Assembly: GCA_019314005.1 (NCBI GenBank)
Contig: JAFDAE010000076.1
Location: 1 to 14,160 of the forward strand
Direction: 5' to 3'
Length of the DNA: 14,160 bases
Source of the DNA: Deltaproteobacteria bacterium
Lineage (GTDB): Bacteria > Desulfobacterota > Desulfobacteria > C00003060 > C00003106
Shown: positions 1-6,563 of the stretch, piece after piece
How the letters are laid out: each line of letters begins with the position of its first letter
Numbering within the stretch: position 1 is the first letter of the stretch
Notes under the pieces: generated by a model
Databases searched by the model: none
What the model was told of the DNA's origin: nothing
Seen by the model: only the letters and a program-made list of their open reading frames with translations
Made by a program: the position numbers and the translations under genes

Positions 1-531
1 GTTGCTCGCCTCCAGCTCTAAAGTACGCGCCTTTACCCACCATTCCAGATCGTCACGAGTCGCCTTCAATTCCTCCTCGACCCTTTTCCGCCCGGTAATA
101 TCGCGGGAAATCTCTACCACCATCTTTGGCCGGCCATCACTGTGCCGTTCAGCTACACTGGCTACACACCAGAATACCATTTCTCCGCCGTCCTCTCTGG
201 TGACCACTGTCTCGTGCTCGTGAACCTTCCCGTCGTCAAAACAGTTACTCACCACACACGGCTCGCAAGGGCTGTCGTACCCATGGTAGGCCCTGTAGCA
301 TTTCTTGCCAACCAGGTCCTGACCGAACAATTTCTTTGCGACGTTGTTTGCCCAAACAATATTGTGCTTATTATCCATCATGCTCATGTGATCTGTTATC
401 GAAGACATAATCCCGGCCATCTTCTCCTCACTCGCCCGCAATGCCTTCCCCGTCTCTTTGTGTGCAAGAGATTCGTTTTCTAATTCCTTAACACTCTGTT
501 TCAGTTCCTCGTATGTCGGTTTTCTTGCCAT
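1..531 (-). CDS. PAS-domain sensor protein, N-terminal part (runs off left edge)
   Basis: The frame is open for 177 codons from an ATG at 531 to the window edge, preceded by GGAG nine bases upstream (CGGAGAATTTGCC-ATG). Residues 1-36 are a charged helical stretch (MARKPTYEELKQSVKELE) typical of Desulfobacterota signalling proteins and likely a coiled coil. Residues about 37-152 form one PAS domain: the core IMSSITDHMSMMDNKHNIVWAN, a conserved turn LVGKKCYRAYHG, and the C-terminal PAC motif ISRDITGRKRVEEEL. After it, EELKATRDDLEWWVKARTLELE is a second coiled-coil linker of the kind that leads into another PAS or a histidine kinase. Cysteines at 78, 89, 92 and 97 sit in the PAS loop (PCEPC at 88-92) and could bind a metal or sense redox state; that is inference. 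No signal peptide or membrane segment is seen. The output domain lies outside the window, so kinase, cyclase and methyl-accepting types all remain possible. Confidence 0.85.
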   Translation of the reverse strand, partial: MARKPTYEELKQSVKELENESLAHKETGKALRASEEKMAGIMSSITDHMSMMDNKHNIVWANNVAKKLFGQDLVGKKCYRAYHGYDSPCEPCVVSNCFDDGKVHEHETVVTREDGGEMVFWCVASVAERHSDGRPKMVVEISRDITGRKRVEEELKATRDDLEWWVKARTLELEASN

Positions 532-569
532 GGCAAATTCTCCGATTGTTCAGCAAGGAAAAGAACTAC

Positions 570-587
570 ATTTCTGAATGGATACTA
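570..587. repeat. Solitary copy of the end of the dapF/dapA palindromic element
   Basis: These 18 bases (ATTTCTGAATGGATACTA) differ at one base from the reverse complement of the left end of the palindrome at 6417-6563, and at two bases from its right end. Weaker similarity continues toward 545 on the minus strand. No partner end or central palindrome is visible, so this looks like a decayed or partial copy. It lies 39 bases upstream of the PAS gene start. Confidence 0.5.
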
Positions 588-684
588 TTTACTACGCAAT
601 AGTGATGGGTACAGTCCAGATACATAGATAACATTATAATCCAGATAGATGGGTAACACAAGTCCTGTTATTATGGGCAGAGTT

Positions 685-754
685 GAGAAGAGTTCTTTGC
701 CGGTCAAGGAGCCGGTCGAGAGAAGAGTTCTTTGCCGGTCAAGGAGCCGGTCGA
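685..754. repeat. Exact 35-bp tandem duplication
   Basis: Bases 685-719 and 720-754 are identical and directly adjacent. Each unit contains CCGGTC twice (CCGGTCAAGGAGCCGGTC). The pair lies 20 bases beyond the 3' end of tRNA-Cys, in the 242-base gap between the tRNAs and the PAS gene. Apart from this repeat and the fragment at 570-587, I see nothing interpretable in that gap. There is no clear rho-independent terminator; only short CCGG stems could form. Confidence 0.85.
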
Positions 755-773
755 AATGGCTAACTATTTGTAT

Positions 774-848
774 TGGAGGCGGCAACCAGATTCGAACTGG
801 TGAATAACGGTTTTGCAGACCGCTGCCTTACCACTTGGCTATGCCGCC
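774..848 (-). tRNA. tRNA-Cys (GCA)
   Basis: Read on the minus strand, the acceptor stem GGCGGCA pairs with TGCCGCC, followed by discriminator T and an encoded CCA (774-776). The T-arm reads CCAGTTCGAATCTGG and the anticodon loop CTGCAAA, giving anticodon GCA at 814-816, hence cysteine. The length is 75 bases including CCA. It follows tRNA-Gly by 92 bases on the same strand and is probably co-transcribed with it. Confidence 0.97.
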
Positions 849-885
849 TAAAATGAAGTGTGAAACCTTATGCATAATTGAACTC

Positions 886-1033
<148 letters not shown>

Positions 1034-1055
1034 AACTGCAACCTGTTTTTTAACT

Positions 1056-1076
1056 ATTATAATAGACATTTGTCAA
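1056..1076 (-). promoter_or_regulatory. Possible promoter of the tRNA-Gly/tRNA-Cys unit
   Basis: On the minus strand a perfect TATAAT lies at 1061-1056, inside the 12-bp palindrome CTATTATAATAG, about 40 bases upstream of the 5' end of tRNA-Gly, a suitable distance for a -10 box. TTGACA occurs at 1076-1071, but only 9 bases separate the two boxes, so they cannot be a standard pair. The -35 region at normal spacing is a T-run. A sigma70 promoter with a weak -35 is possible. Confidence 0.35.
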
Positions 1077-1090
1077 CAAAAAAATAGCTG

Positions 1091-1366
1091 CTCAGGTTGT
1101 TAGGTTCACGGTTCAAGGTTCAAGGTTCAAGGTTAAACTGACCCGCCCGCCTCGCCTGAGCCCGCCCGGCACTTGCCTGACGCCTGCCATTGCAAGGCAC
1201 GAGCGGGCAGGTGAAAGAGAGGCCATACGAATGCGGAATTCATCGAAACGCCAAGCGGTCTTGCAACGGAGTTTAGAGGAAACTCTATGTTGTCTTGTAA
1301 ATGTGAAGAGAGCAAGGTGAGCAACTCTGAACCCTGAACCTTGAACCGTGAACCTAACAACCTGAG
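1091..1366. repeat. Inverted-repeat cassette with GGTTCAA heptamer arms
   Basis: A 32-bp perfect inverted repeat (1091-1122 and 1335-1366) bounds 212 bases. Each arm begins CTCAGGTTGTTAGGTTCACG and continues as 7-bp repeats GGTTCAC/GGTTCAA; the left array extends to about 1134. The interior has a GC-rich section at 1141-1212, whose ends ACCCGCCCGC and GCGGGCAGGT pair at nine of ten positions, and a short hairpin GAGTTT-AGAGG-AAACTC at 1269-1285. It fills most of the 407-base gap between pgsA and tRNA-Gly. A 75-codon minus-strand frame inside it translates the repeat and is not credible as a gene. The remainder of the gap shows only the tRNA promoter candidate. Confidence 0.85.
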
Positions 1367-1422
1367 TAATTACCCAAAAAACAGGCTAACTATTGATGAT
1401 GATCTTCTATGAAGCCATGACA

Positions 1423-1977
1423 TTATTTTCTTATAATGACATAAAACTTTTTAAAGTAATCGACCCCTGACCAAATGGTGAATCCCACCGCACACCAGAA
1501 AAAAAACATACCCACTACATGAAAATTAATATTAAAATAGGTGTAGTGAAGAAGTAAAGGAATGATGGCCGCAATTTGAAAACCGACTTTATATTTTCCA
1601 AGGCTTGTCGCTGAGATAACAACTCCTTCGGCGGAACATATCCCGCGAAGACCTGTAACAGCCAGTTCCCTGCCGATAACAATAAAGACCATCCACGCCG
1701 GCACCCGTCCCAAGGGAATTAACATGATAAGGGCAGCTGATATGAGTAGCTTGTCCGCCAAAGGATCCAGAAACTTCCCGAGTGTCGATACCAGATGACG
1801 ACGACGTGCGAAAAAACCATCTAAGCAGTCAGTAATTGAGGCAATGGAAAATAGAATCGCAGAAAATAAGCTGCATATTTTATTCGGGAACAGCATAAAG
1901 ATGATAAGCGCTGGAATTGTCGCTATCCTATACAGTGTCAAATTGTTCGGCAAATTCCAAAACACATTGTTTTTCAT
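1423..1977 (-). CDS. pgsA: CDP-diacylglycerol--glycerol-3-phosphate 3-phosphatidyltransferase
   Basis: This integral membrane enzyme makes phosphatidylglycerophosphate from CDP-diacylglycerol and glycerol-3-phosphate, the committed step to phosphatidylglycerol and cardiolipin. At 184 residues it has the usual family length. The CDP-alcohol phosphotransferase signature D-x2-DG-x2-AR-x8-G-x3-D-x3-D is complete: D50, D53, G54, A57, R58, G67, D71 and D75 (TDCLDGFFARRR...LGKFLDPLADK). The start NLPNNLTLYRIATIPALI is typical of PgsA, and several hydrophobic segments follow (about 16-30, 37-50, 76-90, 92-110, 130-145, 150-170). The ATG at 1977 comes 14 bases after the transglycosylase stop without a clear Shine-Dalgarno sequence, so translation may depend on the gene upstream. 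The tRNAs downstream match the E. coli pgsA-glyW-cysT arrangement. Confidence 0.95.
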   Translation of the reverse strand: MKNNVFWNLPNNLTLYRIATIPALIIFMLFPNKICSLFSAILFSIASITDCLDGFFARRRHLVSTLGKFLDPLADKLLISAALIMLIPLGRVPAWMVFIVIGRELAVTGLRGICSAEGVVISATSLGKYKVGFQIAAIIPLLLHYTYFNINFHVVGMFFFWCAVGFTIWSGVDYFKKFYVIIRK

Positions 1978-1991
1978 TGTATTCAGAAATG

Positions 1992-2603
1992 TTATTGGGT
2001 TAAAGGAGCGTATTGATCTTCTTTAAATGCCTGGTAGTAATTCATAACCCTCCGTACGAATTCCTGTGTTTCGCGGATAGGCGGAATACGATTAAACCGG
2101 GAAACAGTTCCGGGCCCTGCGTTATAAGCGGCCAAGGCCAGCGGAACCTTATTATCAAACATAGTCAAAAGTTTTCGCAAGTACCGCGCACCTCCGTTTA
2201 TGCTCTCTCCGGCATCAAAAGGCCTTGAGATGCCCAACTCACAGGCGGTTGCGGGCATGATCTGCATGAGGCCTTGCGCGCCCGCTCTTGAGGTTGCGTA
2301 TGGGTCAAAATTAGACTCTGCTTTCATCAACGCCTTGAGTAACGGAAACGGCACATCATGTTCCATTGCGGCCATATGAATAAGATTGTCGAATTGATCT
2401 GTTGACCATGCGGGCAAAGCCCCTTTCCAGACGTACATGCGATAGTCACAAGCCACTGGAACATTGGTAAAATGAAGCACCCCGTTACTGTCAATATACT
2501 TATAAATATCTGACCCTGCGTGTACAGCCGATACCACCACAAGGCATGTAAACAGGAGAATTGCAAAAAATATATTCTTAAGTCTTTCTCTTCTTCCAAT
2601 CAT
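1992..2603 (-). CDS. Secreted lytic transglycosylase (DUF4124 + SLT/GH23 domain)
   Basis: This is a peptidoglycan lytic transglycosylase that would cleave the MurNAc-GlcNAc bond in the periplasm. I chose the ATG at 2603, which gives 203 residues. It has GGAG about ten bases upstream and yields a clean signal peptide: [10 protein letters not shown], a hydrophobic core [16 protein letters not shown], then AHA before the likely cleavage site. An in-frame ATG at 2627 adds eight residues but has no ribosome site. A DUF4124 segment follows ([17 protein letters not shown], about residues 33-49). The SLT domain then has catalytic Glu96 in [12 protein letters not shown], the motif [13 protein letters not shown], and [13 protein letters not shown]. 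It overlaps the transaldolase gene by 26 bases, which suggests coupled translation. The exact family member (Slt35-, MltC- or phage-like) cannot be named. Confidence 0.92.
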   Translation of the reverse strand: MIGRRERLKNIFFAILLFTCLVVVSAVHAGSDIYKYIDSNGVLHFTNVPVACDYRMYVWKGALPAWSTDQFDNLIHMAAMEHDVPFPLLKALMKAESNFDPYATSRAGAQGLMQIMPATACELGISRPFDAGESINGGARYLRKLLTMFDNKVPLALAAYNAGPGTVSRFNRIPPIRETQEFVRRVMNYYQAFKEDQYAPLTQ

Positions 2604-3222
2604 CCAGAAATTTCTCCAATCCCACATCGGTCAACGGATGTTTGGCCATCTGGTTTATCACCTTAAACGGAATTGTTGCAATATCCGCGCCCATGAGTGC
2701 GGCCTCAAGGGCATGAATCGGATTTCGGATGCTTGCTACGATGACTTCAGTCTCAAAGCCATAGTTGTCATAGATCTGCAGGATCTGATCCACCAACTCC
2801 ATTCCGTCGTGAGCGACATCGTCTAAGCGCCCCACAAAAGGACTTACATACGTTGCCCCTGCTTTTGCGGCCATTAGTGCCTGAAGGGGAGAAAAAACAA
2901 GTGTTACGTTTGTATTGATCCCTTCCCGGCTCAGTACCCGAGCGGCCTTGATGCCTTCGGTTGTCATGGGGACCTTTACAACAATGTTCTTATGAATCTT
3001 CGAAAGTTCACGAGCTTCTTTTACCATCCCTTCGGCATCCAGACTCACCACTTCAGCGCTGATCGGACCGTCAACAATCTGACAAATCTCTGTGACTAAC
3101 TCTTTAAAATCACGTCCTTCTTTTGCTACAAGAGTGGGATTGGTAGTAACACCGTCAATAAGCCCTAAACTGTTCGCTTCCCTAATCTCCTCAATGTTGG
3201 CCGTATCAATAAAAAATTTCAT
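2578..3222 (-). CDS. tal: Transaldolase, TalC/MipB (fructose-6-phosphate aldolase-like) type
   Basis: The protein belongs to the short class I aldolase family that transfers a dihydroxyacetone unit in the non-oxidative pentose phosphate pathway. At 214 residues it is the small TalC/MipB type, not the longer (over 300-residue) TalA/TalB type. The N-terminus [13 protein letters not shown] and the motif [14 protein letters not shown] are diagnostic. The Schiff-base lysine is K83 in [11 protein letters not shown]. Further marks are [35 protein letters not shown] (residues 101-135; both halves are family motifs) and the C-terminal [16 protein letters not shown] strong ribosome site AGGAGG precedes the ATG at 3222. 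The gene follows the YHS-like gene by 42 bases. Fructose-6-phosphate aldolase activity is an alternative that sequence alone cannot exclude. Confidence 0.93.
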   Translation of the reverse strand: MKFFIDTANIEEIREANSLGLIDGVTTNPTLVAKEGRDFKELVTEICQIVDGPISAEVVSLDAEGMVKEARELSKIHKNIVVKVPMTTEGIKAARVLSREGINTNVTLVFSPLQALMAAKAGATYVSPFVGRLDDVAHDGMELVDQILQIYDNYGFETEVIVASIRNPIHALEAALMGADIATIPFKVINQMAKHPLTDVGLEKFLDDWKKRKT

Positions 3223-3264
3223 TCAAAATCCTCCTACTAATTATCGTCAATATTTTTGATGAGT

Positions 3265-3522
3265 TTATCTATTTTTCTGCTGTTCGGCAAACTTGTCCCG
3301 GCACTCCTTACTACAAAAATGATACTCCACACCGTTAATAACCGCCCTAATCCCTTCCCGCTGCGGAAAATAAACGTTACAAAACGGATCCTTGACCATT
3401 ATATCATCAATCTCGCCTTGATCCCTTCCGTCCTTCCATTTTGGAATCGAGGGCGGGGCAAAAAACTTTTTAACAAGGCGGTATCCTATGAAACCAAGTA
3501 TTATGAAAATAATTAATCGCAT
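3265..3522 (-). CDS. Small membrane-anchored YHS/TRASH-like cysteine protein
   Basis: The product has 85 residues. Residues 1-20 (MRLIIFIILGFIGYRLVKKF) form one N-terminal membrane helix with basic residues after it, so the rest probably faces the cytoplasm. A proline-rich linker leads to a small domain at about 40-80 with the pattern DPFCNVYFP...GVEYHFCSKECRDKF. Cysteines 48, 70 and 74 match the C...CxxC layout of YHS/TRASH metal-binding domains. It resembles the uncharacterised PP0621-type family. The ATG overlaps the end of folK by 10 bases (ATGCGATTAA), a sign of translational coupling. Metal binding is inferred from the cysteine pattern; substrate and role are unknown. Confidence 0.8.
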   Translation of the reverse strand: MRLIIFIILGFIGYRLVKKFFAPPSIPKWKDGRDQGEIDDIMVKDPFCNVYFPQREGIRAVINGVEYHFCSKECRDKFAEQQKNR

Positions 3523-4070
3523 GAGTAAGGGACTACTGACTTTCCATCGTCTTTCAAATTTTCCAAGAGTGTAATAATCCTCTCTTTCAAAACCGGATGC
3601 ACTATATCCGGAGCAATATCAGCGAGTGGTTTTAATACAAAACGCCTCTTGTGCAACTCTGGATGCGGAACGGTCAATTTCTCTGTCTTGATAATAATAT
3701 CTTCAAACAATAATATATCGAAATCCAAGACTCTTGGGCCAAAAGGAATTCCTGTTGGTTTTCTTCCCAGTTCCCGCTCAATAGACCTGAGTCGCTCTAA
3801 TAGTATTACCGGCTCCAAATCGGTACTGAGTTTAACAACCCCGTTAACAAACCAGCCCTGTTCTTCATAACCTACAGGTTCAGTCTCATATAAAGGAGAA
3901 CGTTTCTCAACACAACACCCTTGAGAGCGATCTATTGCTTCGATTCCTTTCATGCAATTTTCCGCGCGGTCGCCCAGATTGGAACCGACTCCGATGTATG
4001 CCACGTGTGACATTTCGGATTGCGGATTGCAGATTGCGGATTTCCCTTGGTCATTATTTTCTTGTAACAT
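3513..4070 (-). CDS. folK: 2-amino-4-hydroxy-6-hydroxymethyldihydropteridine pyrophosphokinase (HPPK)
   Basis: HPPK transfers pyrophosphate from ATP to hydroxymethyl-dihydropterin in folate synthesis. Recognisable parts are the opening strand MSHVAYIGVGSNLGDR, the loop SPLYETEPVG, then QGWFVNGVVKLST, ERELGRKPTGIPFGPRVLDFDILLF with the two magnesium-binding aspartates, and LTVPHPELHKRRFVLKPLADIAP. The start is uncertain. The ATG at 4070 lies four bases after the dapL stop (TGA-GTTC-ATG) and favours re-initiation. The family core begins at the internal ATG at 4013; counting from there the aspartates are 97 and 99, near E. coli D95 and D97. Neither has a good ribosome site. The 19 residues between (MLQENNDQGKSAICNPQSE) partly translate a heptamer repeat. 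A further in-frame ATG at 4103 overlaps dapL and is less likely. The 3' end overlaps the next gene by 10 bases. Confidence 0.93.
   Translation of the reverse strand: MLQENNDQGKSAICNPQSEMSHVAYIGVGSNLGDRAENCMKGIEAIDRSQGCCVEKRSPLYETEPVGYEEQGWFVNGVVKLSTDLEPVILLERLRSIERELGRKPTGIPFGPRVLDFDILLFEDIIIKTEKLTVPHPELHKRRFVLKPLADIAPDIVHPVLKERIITLLENLKDDGKSVVPYSCD
4014..4043. repeat. CGGATTG heptamer array inside the folK 5' region
   Basis: The plus strand reads CGGATTG-CGGATTG-CAGATTG-CGGATTT, about four 7-bp units at 4016-4043. It lies between the dapL stop and the conserved start of the folK core and is read in frame as the KSAICNPQSE stretch if translation begins at 4070. The unit length equals that of the intergenic arrays elsewhere in the window, although the sequence differs. 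Confidence 0.75.
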
Positions 4071-4074
4071 GAAC

Positions 4075-5241
4075 TCAGAACCCGAGGGATTGTATCCGCT
4101 CAACCGCCTCCTTGATTCTCTCCTTGTCTACGGTAAGCGCTATTCGTATATAACCTTCTCCGGCGCTTCCAAAGCCGTTTCCAGGCGTCGTTACTATACC
4201 TGCTTTGGTCAATAAATGGGCCGTAAATTCGGCAGAAGTGTAGCCCTTAGGCACCTCGATCCATAAATAAAAGGTGGCACGGGGAGGTTCTACTGCAAGA
4301 CCTATCTTTTTCAGCCCTTCCACCAGAATATCCCTTCGCTCCGCGTATATCCGGCACATCTCCTCAACGCAGGACTGGTCACCTTCCAGCGCCTCAATGC
4401 CTGCAATCTGCACGGCCTGAAACGCACCGGAATCGATATTACTCTTTATCTGTCCCAGGGCCCCTATTACTTCCGGATGTCCTACGGCAAACCCTATACG
4501 CCACCCCGTCATATTATAGGTCTTGGAAAGAGAGTGAAACTCCATACCGACTGATTTGGCGCCGGCAATTTCTAAAAAACTTAAAGGCCTATAACCATCA
4601 AAAGCCATCTCGGAATATGCTGCATCATGGCAGACAATAATATTATATTTTTCCGCAAATTCGACAACAGACTCAAAAAAATCTATATTGGCTACTGCTG
4701 ATGTGGGGTTATTTGGATAATTCAAAAACATCAACTTTGCTTTTTTAGCCACCTCAGAAGGTATAGAAGAAAGATCCGGCAAGAAATCATTTTCTTTTAA
4801 TAGGTCCATAAAATAGCTGGTGCCGCCGGCAAATTGAGTGCCTATATTGTAAACAGGATAAGCCGGACTCGGAACCAGTGCAATATCACCCGGGTTGATA
4901 AACGCAAGGGGCAAATGGGCAAGCCCTTCCTTTGATCCTATAAGGGTGACCACTTCACGGCCTGGATCAAGTGTCACTCCAAAGCGTCTTTTGTACCAGC
5001 GTGCCACTGCCTCATTAAAATCGGCCATCCCTGTATAAGATGGATATTGATGATTGGCCGGGTCGTCAGACGCCCGCTTTAATGCATTGATAATGTGTTC
5101 CGGTGTGGGAATATCCGGATCCCCCACCCCCAAATCTATAATATCTACGCCACGCGCACGAACCTCTTCTTTTTTTCGATCAATCTCTTTAAAAAGATAG
5201 GGAGGAAGTTTTTTCACCCTTTCTGATTTTTCGATCTGCAT
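4075..5241 (-). CDS. dapL: LL-diaminopimelate aminotransferase
   Basis: DapL converts tetrahydrodipicolinate directly to LL-diaminopimelate with glutamate as amino donor, bypassing the succinylase or acetylase steps. The protein has 388 residues and is a fold-type I PLP enzyme. It starts [20 protein letters not shown], as DapL proteins do, followed by [15 protein letters not shown] contacts are visible: N178 in [11 protein letters not shown]206 and Y209 in CHDAAYSE, and the Schiff-base lysine K240 in [19 protein letters not shown]. The C-terminal [17 protein letters not shown] carries the carboxylate-binding arginine. AAAGG lies six bases before the ATG at 5241. Its neighbours dapA, dapF and lysA support DapL over another aspartate-type aminotransferase. 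The 263-base spacer upstream holds repeats rather than a dapB gene. Confidence 0.94.
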   Translation of the reverse strand: MQIEKSERVKKLPPYLFKEIDRKKEEVRARGVDIIDLGVGDPDIPTPEHIINALKRASDDPANHQYPSYTGMADFNEAVARWYKRRFGVTLDPGREVVTLIGSKEGLAHLPLAFINPGDIALVPSPAYPVYNIGTQFAGGTSYFMDLLKENDFLPDLSSIPSEVAKKAKLMFLNYPNNPTSAVANIDFFESVVEFAEKYNIIVCHDAAYSEMAFDGYRPLSFLEIAGAKSVGMEFHSLSKTYNMTGWRIGFAVGHPEVIGALGQIKSNIDSGAFQAVQIAGIEALEGDQSCVEEMCRIYAERRDILVEGLKKIGLAVEPPRATFYLWIEVPKGYTSAEFTAHLLTKAGIVTTPGNGFGSAGEGYIRIALTVDKERIKEAVERIQSLGF

Positions 5242-5307
5242 TATAACCTTTCAAGTTAAAATTAAGACACAGATACCTGTTTTCTGAAATGAGACAGTCA
5301 ACTTGCA

Positions 5308-5468
5308 GCGTGTTGCGAGTTACGTGTTGCGTGTTGCGTGTTTTATTCCCATTCCGGCTCTGGGTATTAAATGAATTTGTTTGTTTTGCCACCTAATTCA
5401 TTGTGACTATCAAAAATCAATTCTTCTATTTTAAACCCGCAACTCGCAACGCGTAACCCGCAACACGG
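5308..5468. repeat. Facing GTTGCGN heptamer arrays between dapA and dapL
   Basis: The left array at 5308-5342 reads as about five units of GTGTTGC/GAGTTAC type (GTT(A/G)CGN). The right array at 5436-5468 is its imperfect reverse complement (AACTCGC, AACGCGT, AACCCGC, AACACGG). About 93 bases of AT-rich DNA without any coding signature lie between them. In RNA the arrays could form a long imperfect stem. The right array with its flank (5424-5470) is homologous in reverse orientation to 7403-7456. Confidence 0.85.
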
Positions 5469-5504
5469 ATTTATCTGCGTCCAAAATACAAATTTCTATA
5501 CTAT

Positions 5505-6380
5505 CTAAATAAGTCCATACGCACTCAACGTCTTTTTCAATTTTTCCACGTTCGCTTCAGACATGGATGTCAGAGGCAGCCGTAATTCTCCCGATGATAT
5601 CTTTCCCATTAAGGCGAGTGATGTCTTTGCCGGAGCCGGGTTTGTTTCATAAAACATGGCATTGTTCAGAGGCCACAATTTATAATGCAGTGCTCTTGCC
5701 TTTTCCAGGTCGCCTGCCTCAAACGCGTCTACCATTCCAGACATATCCCGTGGGGCCACATTGGAAACGACCGATATAACCCCTTTTCCGCCGATCGCAA
5801 GAAGCGGAAACGCTGTAAAATCATCACCCGACAGTAGAGTAATCTTATCGCCGCAGAGCGATATGATATCTGCCGCCTGCTGCATCGACCCTGTTGCCTC
5901 TTTGACAGCAATCACATCGTCGAGTTCCGCCAAACGGGCCACTGTGGGAGGGAGCATATTCAGGGCGGTTCTTCCCGGCACATTGTACAGAACCATCGGA
6001 AAGGAACAGGCGTCCGACACCGCCTTAAAATGTTGATAGAGTCCTTCCTGGGTTGGTTTATTGTAATAGGGCGTAATGACCAACGCGGCATTTGCGCCTG
6101 CGGATTTGGCATGGTGGGTCAGCTCAATGGTCTCAGACGTGCTATTAGATCCGGTACCGGCGATCACCGGCACTCTGCCTTTGACTGTCTCTATGGTAAT
6201 TTCCACTACCCGCTTATGTTCCGTATGGGATAGCGTGGCCGACTCTCCCGTAGTACCACAGGGAACGATCGCGTCCGTGCCGTTTTCTATTTGAAACTCG
6301 ATCAGGCCACGCAAACCTTCTTCATCTAACTTTCCATCCTTAAAAGGTGTAACAATTGCAACAATAGCACCCTTAATCAT
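5505..6380 (-). CDS. dapA: 4-hydroxy-tetrahydrodipicolinate synthase
   Basis: DapA condenses pyruvate with aspartate semialdehyde, the first committed step to diaminopimelate and lysine. The protein has 291 residues, the usual length, and is a TIM-barrel aldolase. Visible residues are the T43-T44 pair in VPCGTTGESATLS, the general-base tyrosine Y132 in VLYNVPGRTALNM, and the Schiff-base lysine K160 in VIAVKEATG. GDDFTAFPLLAIGGKGVISVVSNVAP is the expected late-barrel block. The ATG at 6380 has a near-perfect ribosome site (AAGGAGG, seven bases away). The spacer to dapF upstream is filled by a 147-bp palindrome, so dapA translation probably does not rely on coupling with dapF. No lysine riboswitch is apparent. 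Confidence 0.97.
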   Translation of the reverse strand: MIKGAIVAIVTPFKDGKLDEEGLRGLIEFQIENGTDAIVPCGTTGESATLSHTEHKRVVEITIETVKGRVPVIAGTGSNSTSETIELTHHAKSAGANAALVITPYYNKPTQEGLYQHFKAVSDACSFPMVLYNVPGRTALNMLPPTVARLAELDDVIAVKEATGSMQQAADIISLCGDKITLLSGDDFTAFPLLAIGGKGVISVVSNVAPRDMSGMVDAFEAGDLEKARALHYKLWPLNNAMFYETNPAPAKTSLALMGKISSGELRLPLTSMSEANVEKLKKTLSAYGLI

Positions 6381-6416
6381 AGTAACATCCTCCTTAGAAT
6401 TGCAAATTTATCCGTA

Positions 6417-6563
6417 TAGTGTCCATTCAGAAATAGTAGATTTTGTCCCAAGACAAGGCCGCACAAGGATTTTCACCGCAGGCGTAGCAATGCTACGTCG
6501 AGGATGGAAATCCGCGGAGAACGCAGTATTGGGGCAAAAGATGCTATTTCTGGATGGACACTA
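6417..6563. mobile_element. 147-bp palindromic MITE-like element between dapF and dapA
   Basis: The two 73-base halves are imperfect reverse complements around base 6490. The outer 20 bases (TAGTGTCCATTCAGAAATAG against TAGTGTCCATCCAGAAATAG) differ at one position, and the centre CGTAGCA-A-TGCTACG is perfect; the middle of the arms has diverged. It has no coding capacity. TA at both outer ends would fit a TA target duplication as made by Tc1/mariner/IS630-type transposases, but TA is also part of the symmetric ends, so this is inference. The first three bases on the minus strand (TAG, 6563-6561) are the dapF stop codon. It could fold in mRNA and act as a processing or attenuation structure between the two genes. 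A near-copy of its end is at 570-587. Confidence 0.85.

Noticed and set aside
685..754. 35-bp tandem repeat as CRISPR repeats or a rho-independent terminator
   Set aside because: The copies are directly adjacent with no spacer, and only a 4-bp CCGG stem without a T-run could form.
585..785. 66-codon minus-strand frame over the 35-bp tandem repeat
   Set aside because: It overlaps the 3' end of tRNA-Cys, has no ribosome site, and part of it is the translated duplication.
1071..1076. TTGACA as the -35 box paired with TATAAT upstream of tRNA-Gly
   Set aside because: The spacing of 9 bases is too short for a sigma70 pair; only the TATAAT is kept as a candidate.
1133..1360. 75-codon minus-strand open frame in the pgsA-tRNA gap
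   Set aside because: It lies wholly within the inverted-repeat cassette; its first residues (SRFKVQGS) translate the heptamers, it has no ribosome site, and it shows no family motif.
5242..5504. Possible dapB pseudogene between dapA and dapL
   Set aside because: No GxxGxxG nucleotide-binding motif or other DapB-like stretch is visible in any frame of this short repeat-filled spacer.
6381..6416. Lysine riboswitch or T-box upstream of dapA
   Set aside because: The leader between the palindrome and the start codon is only 36 bases, too short for either element.
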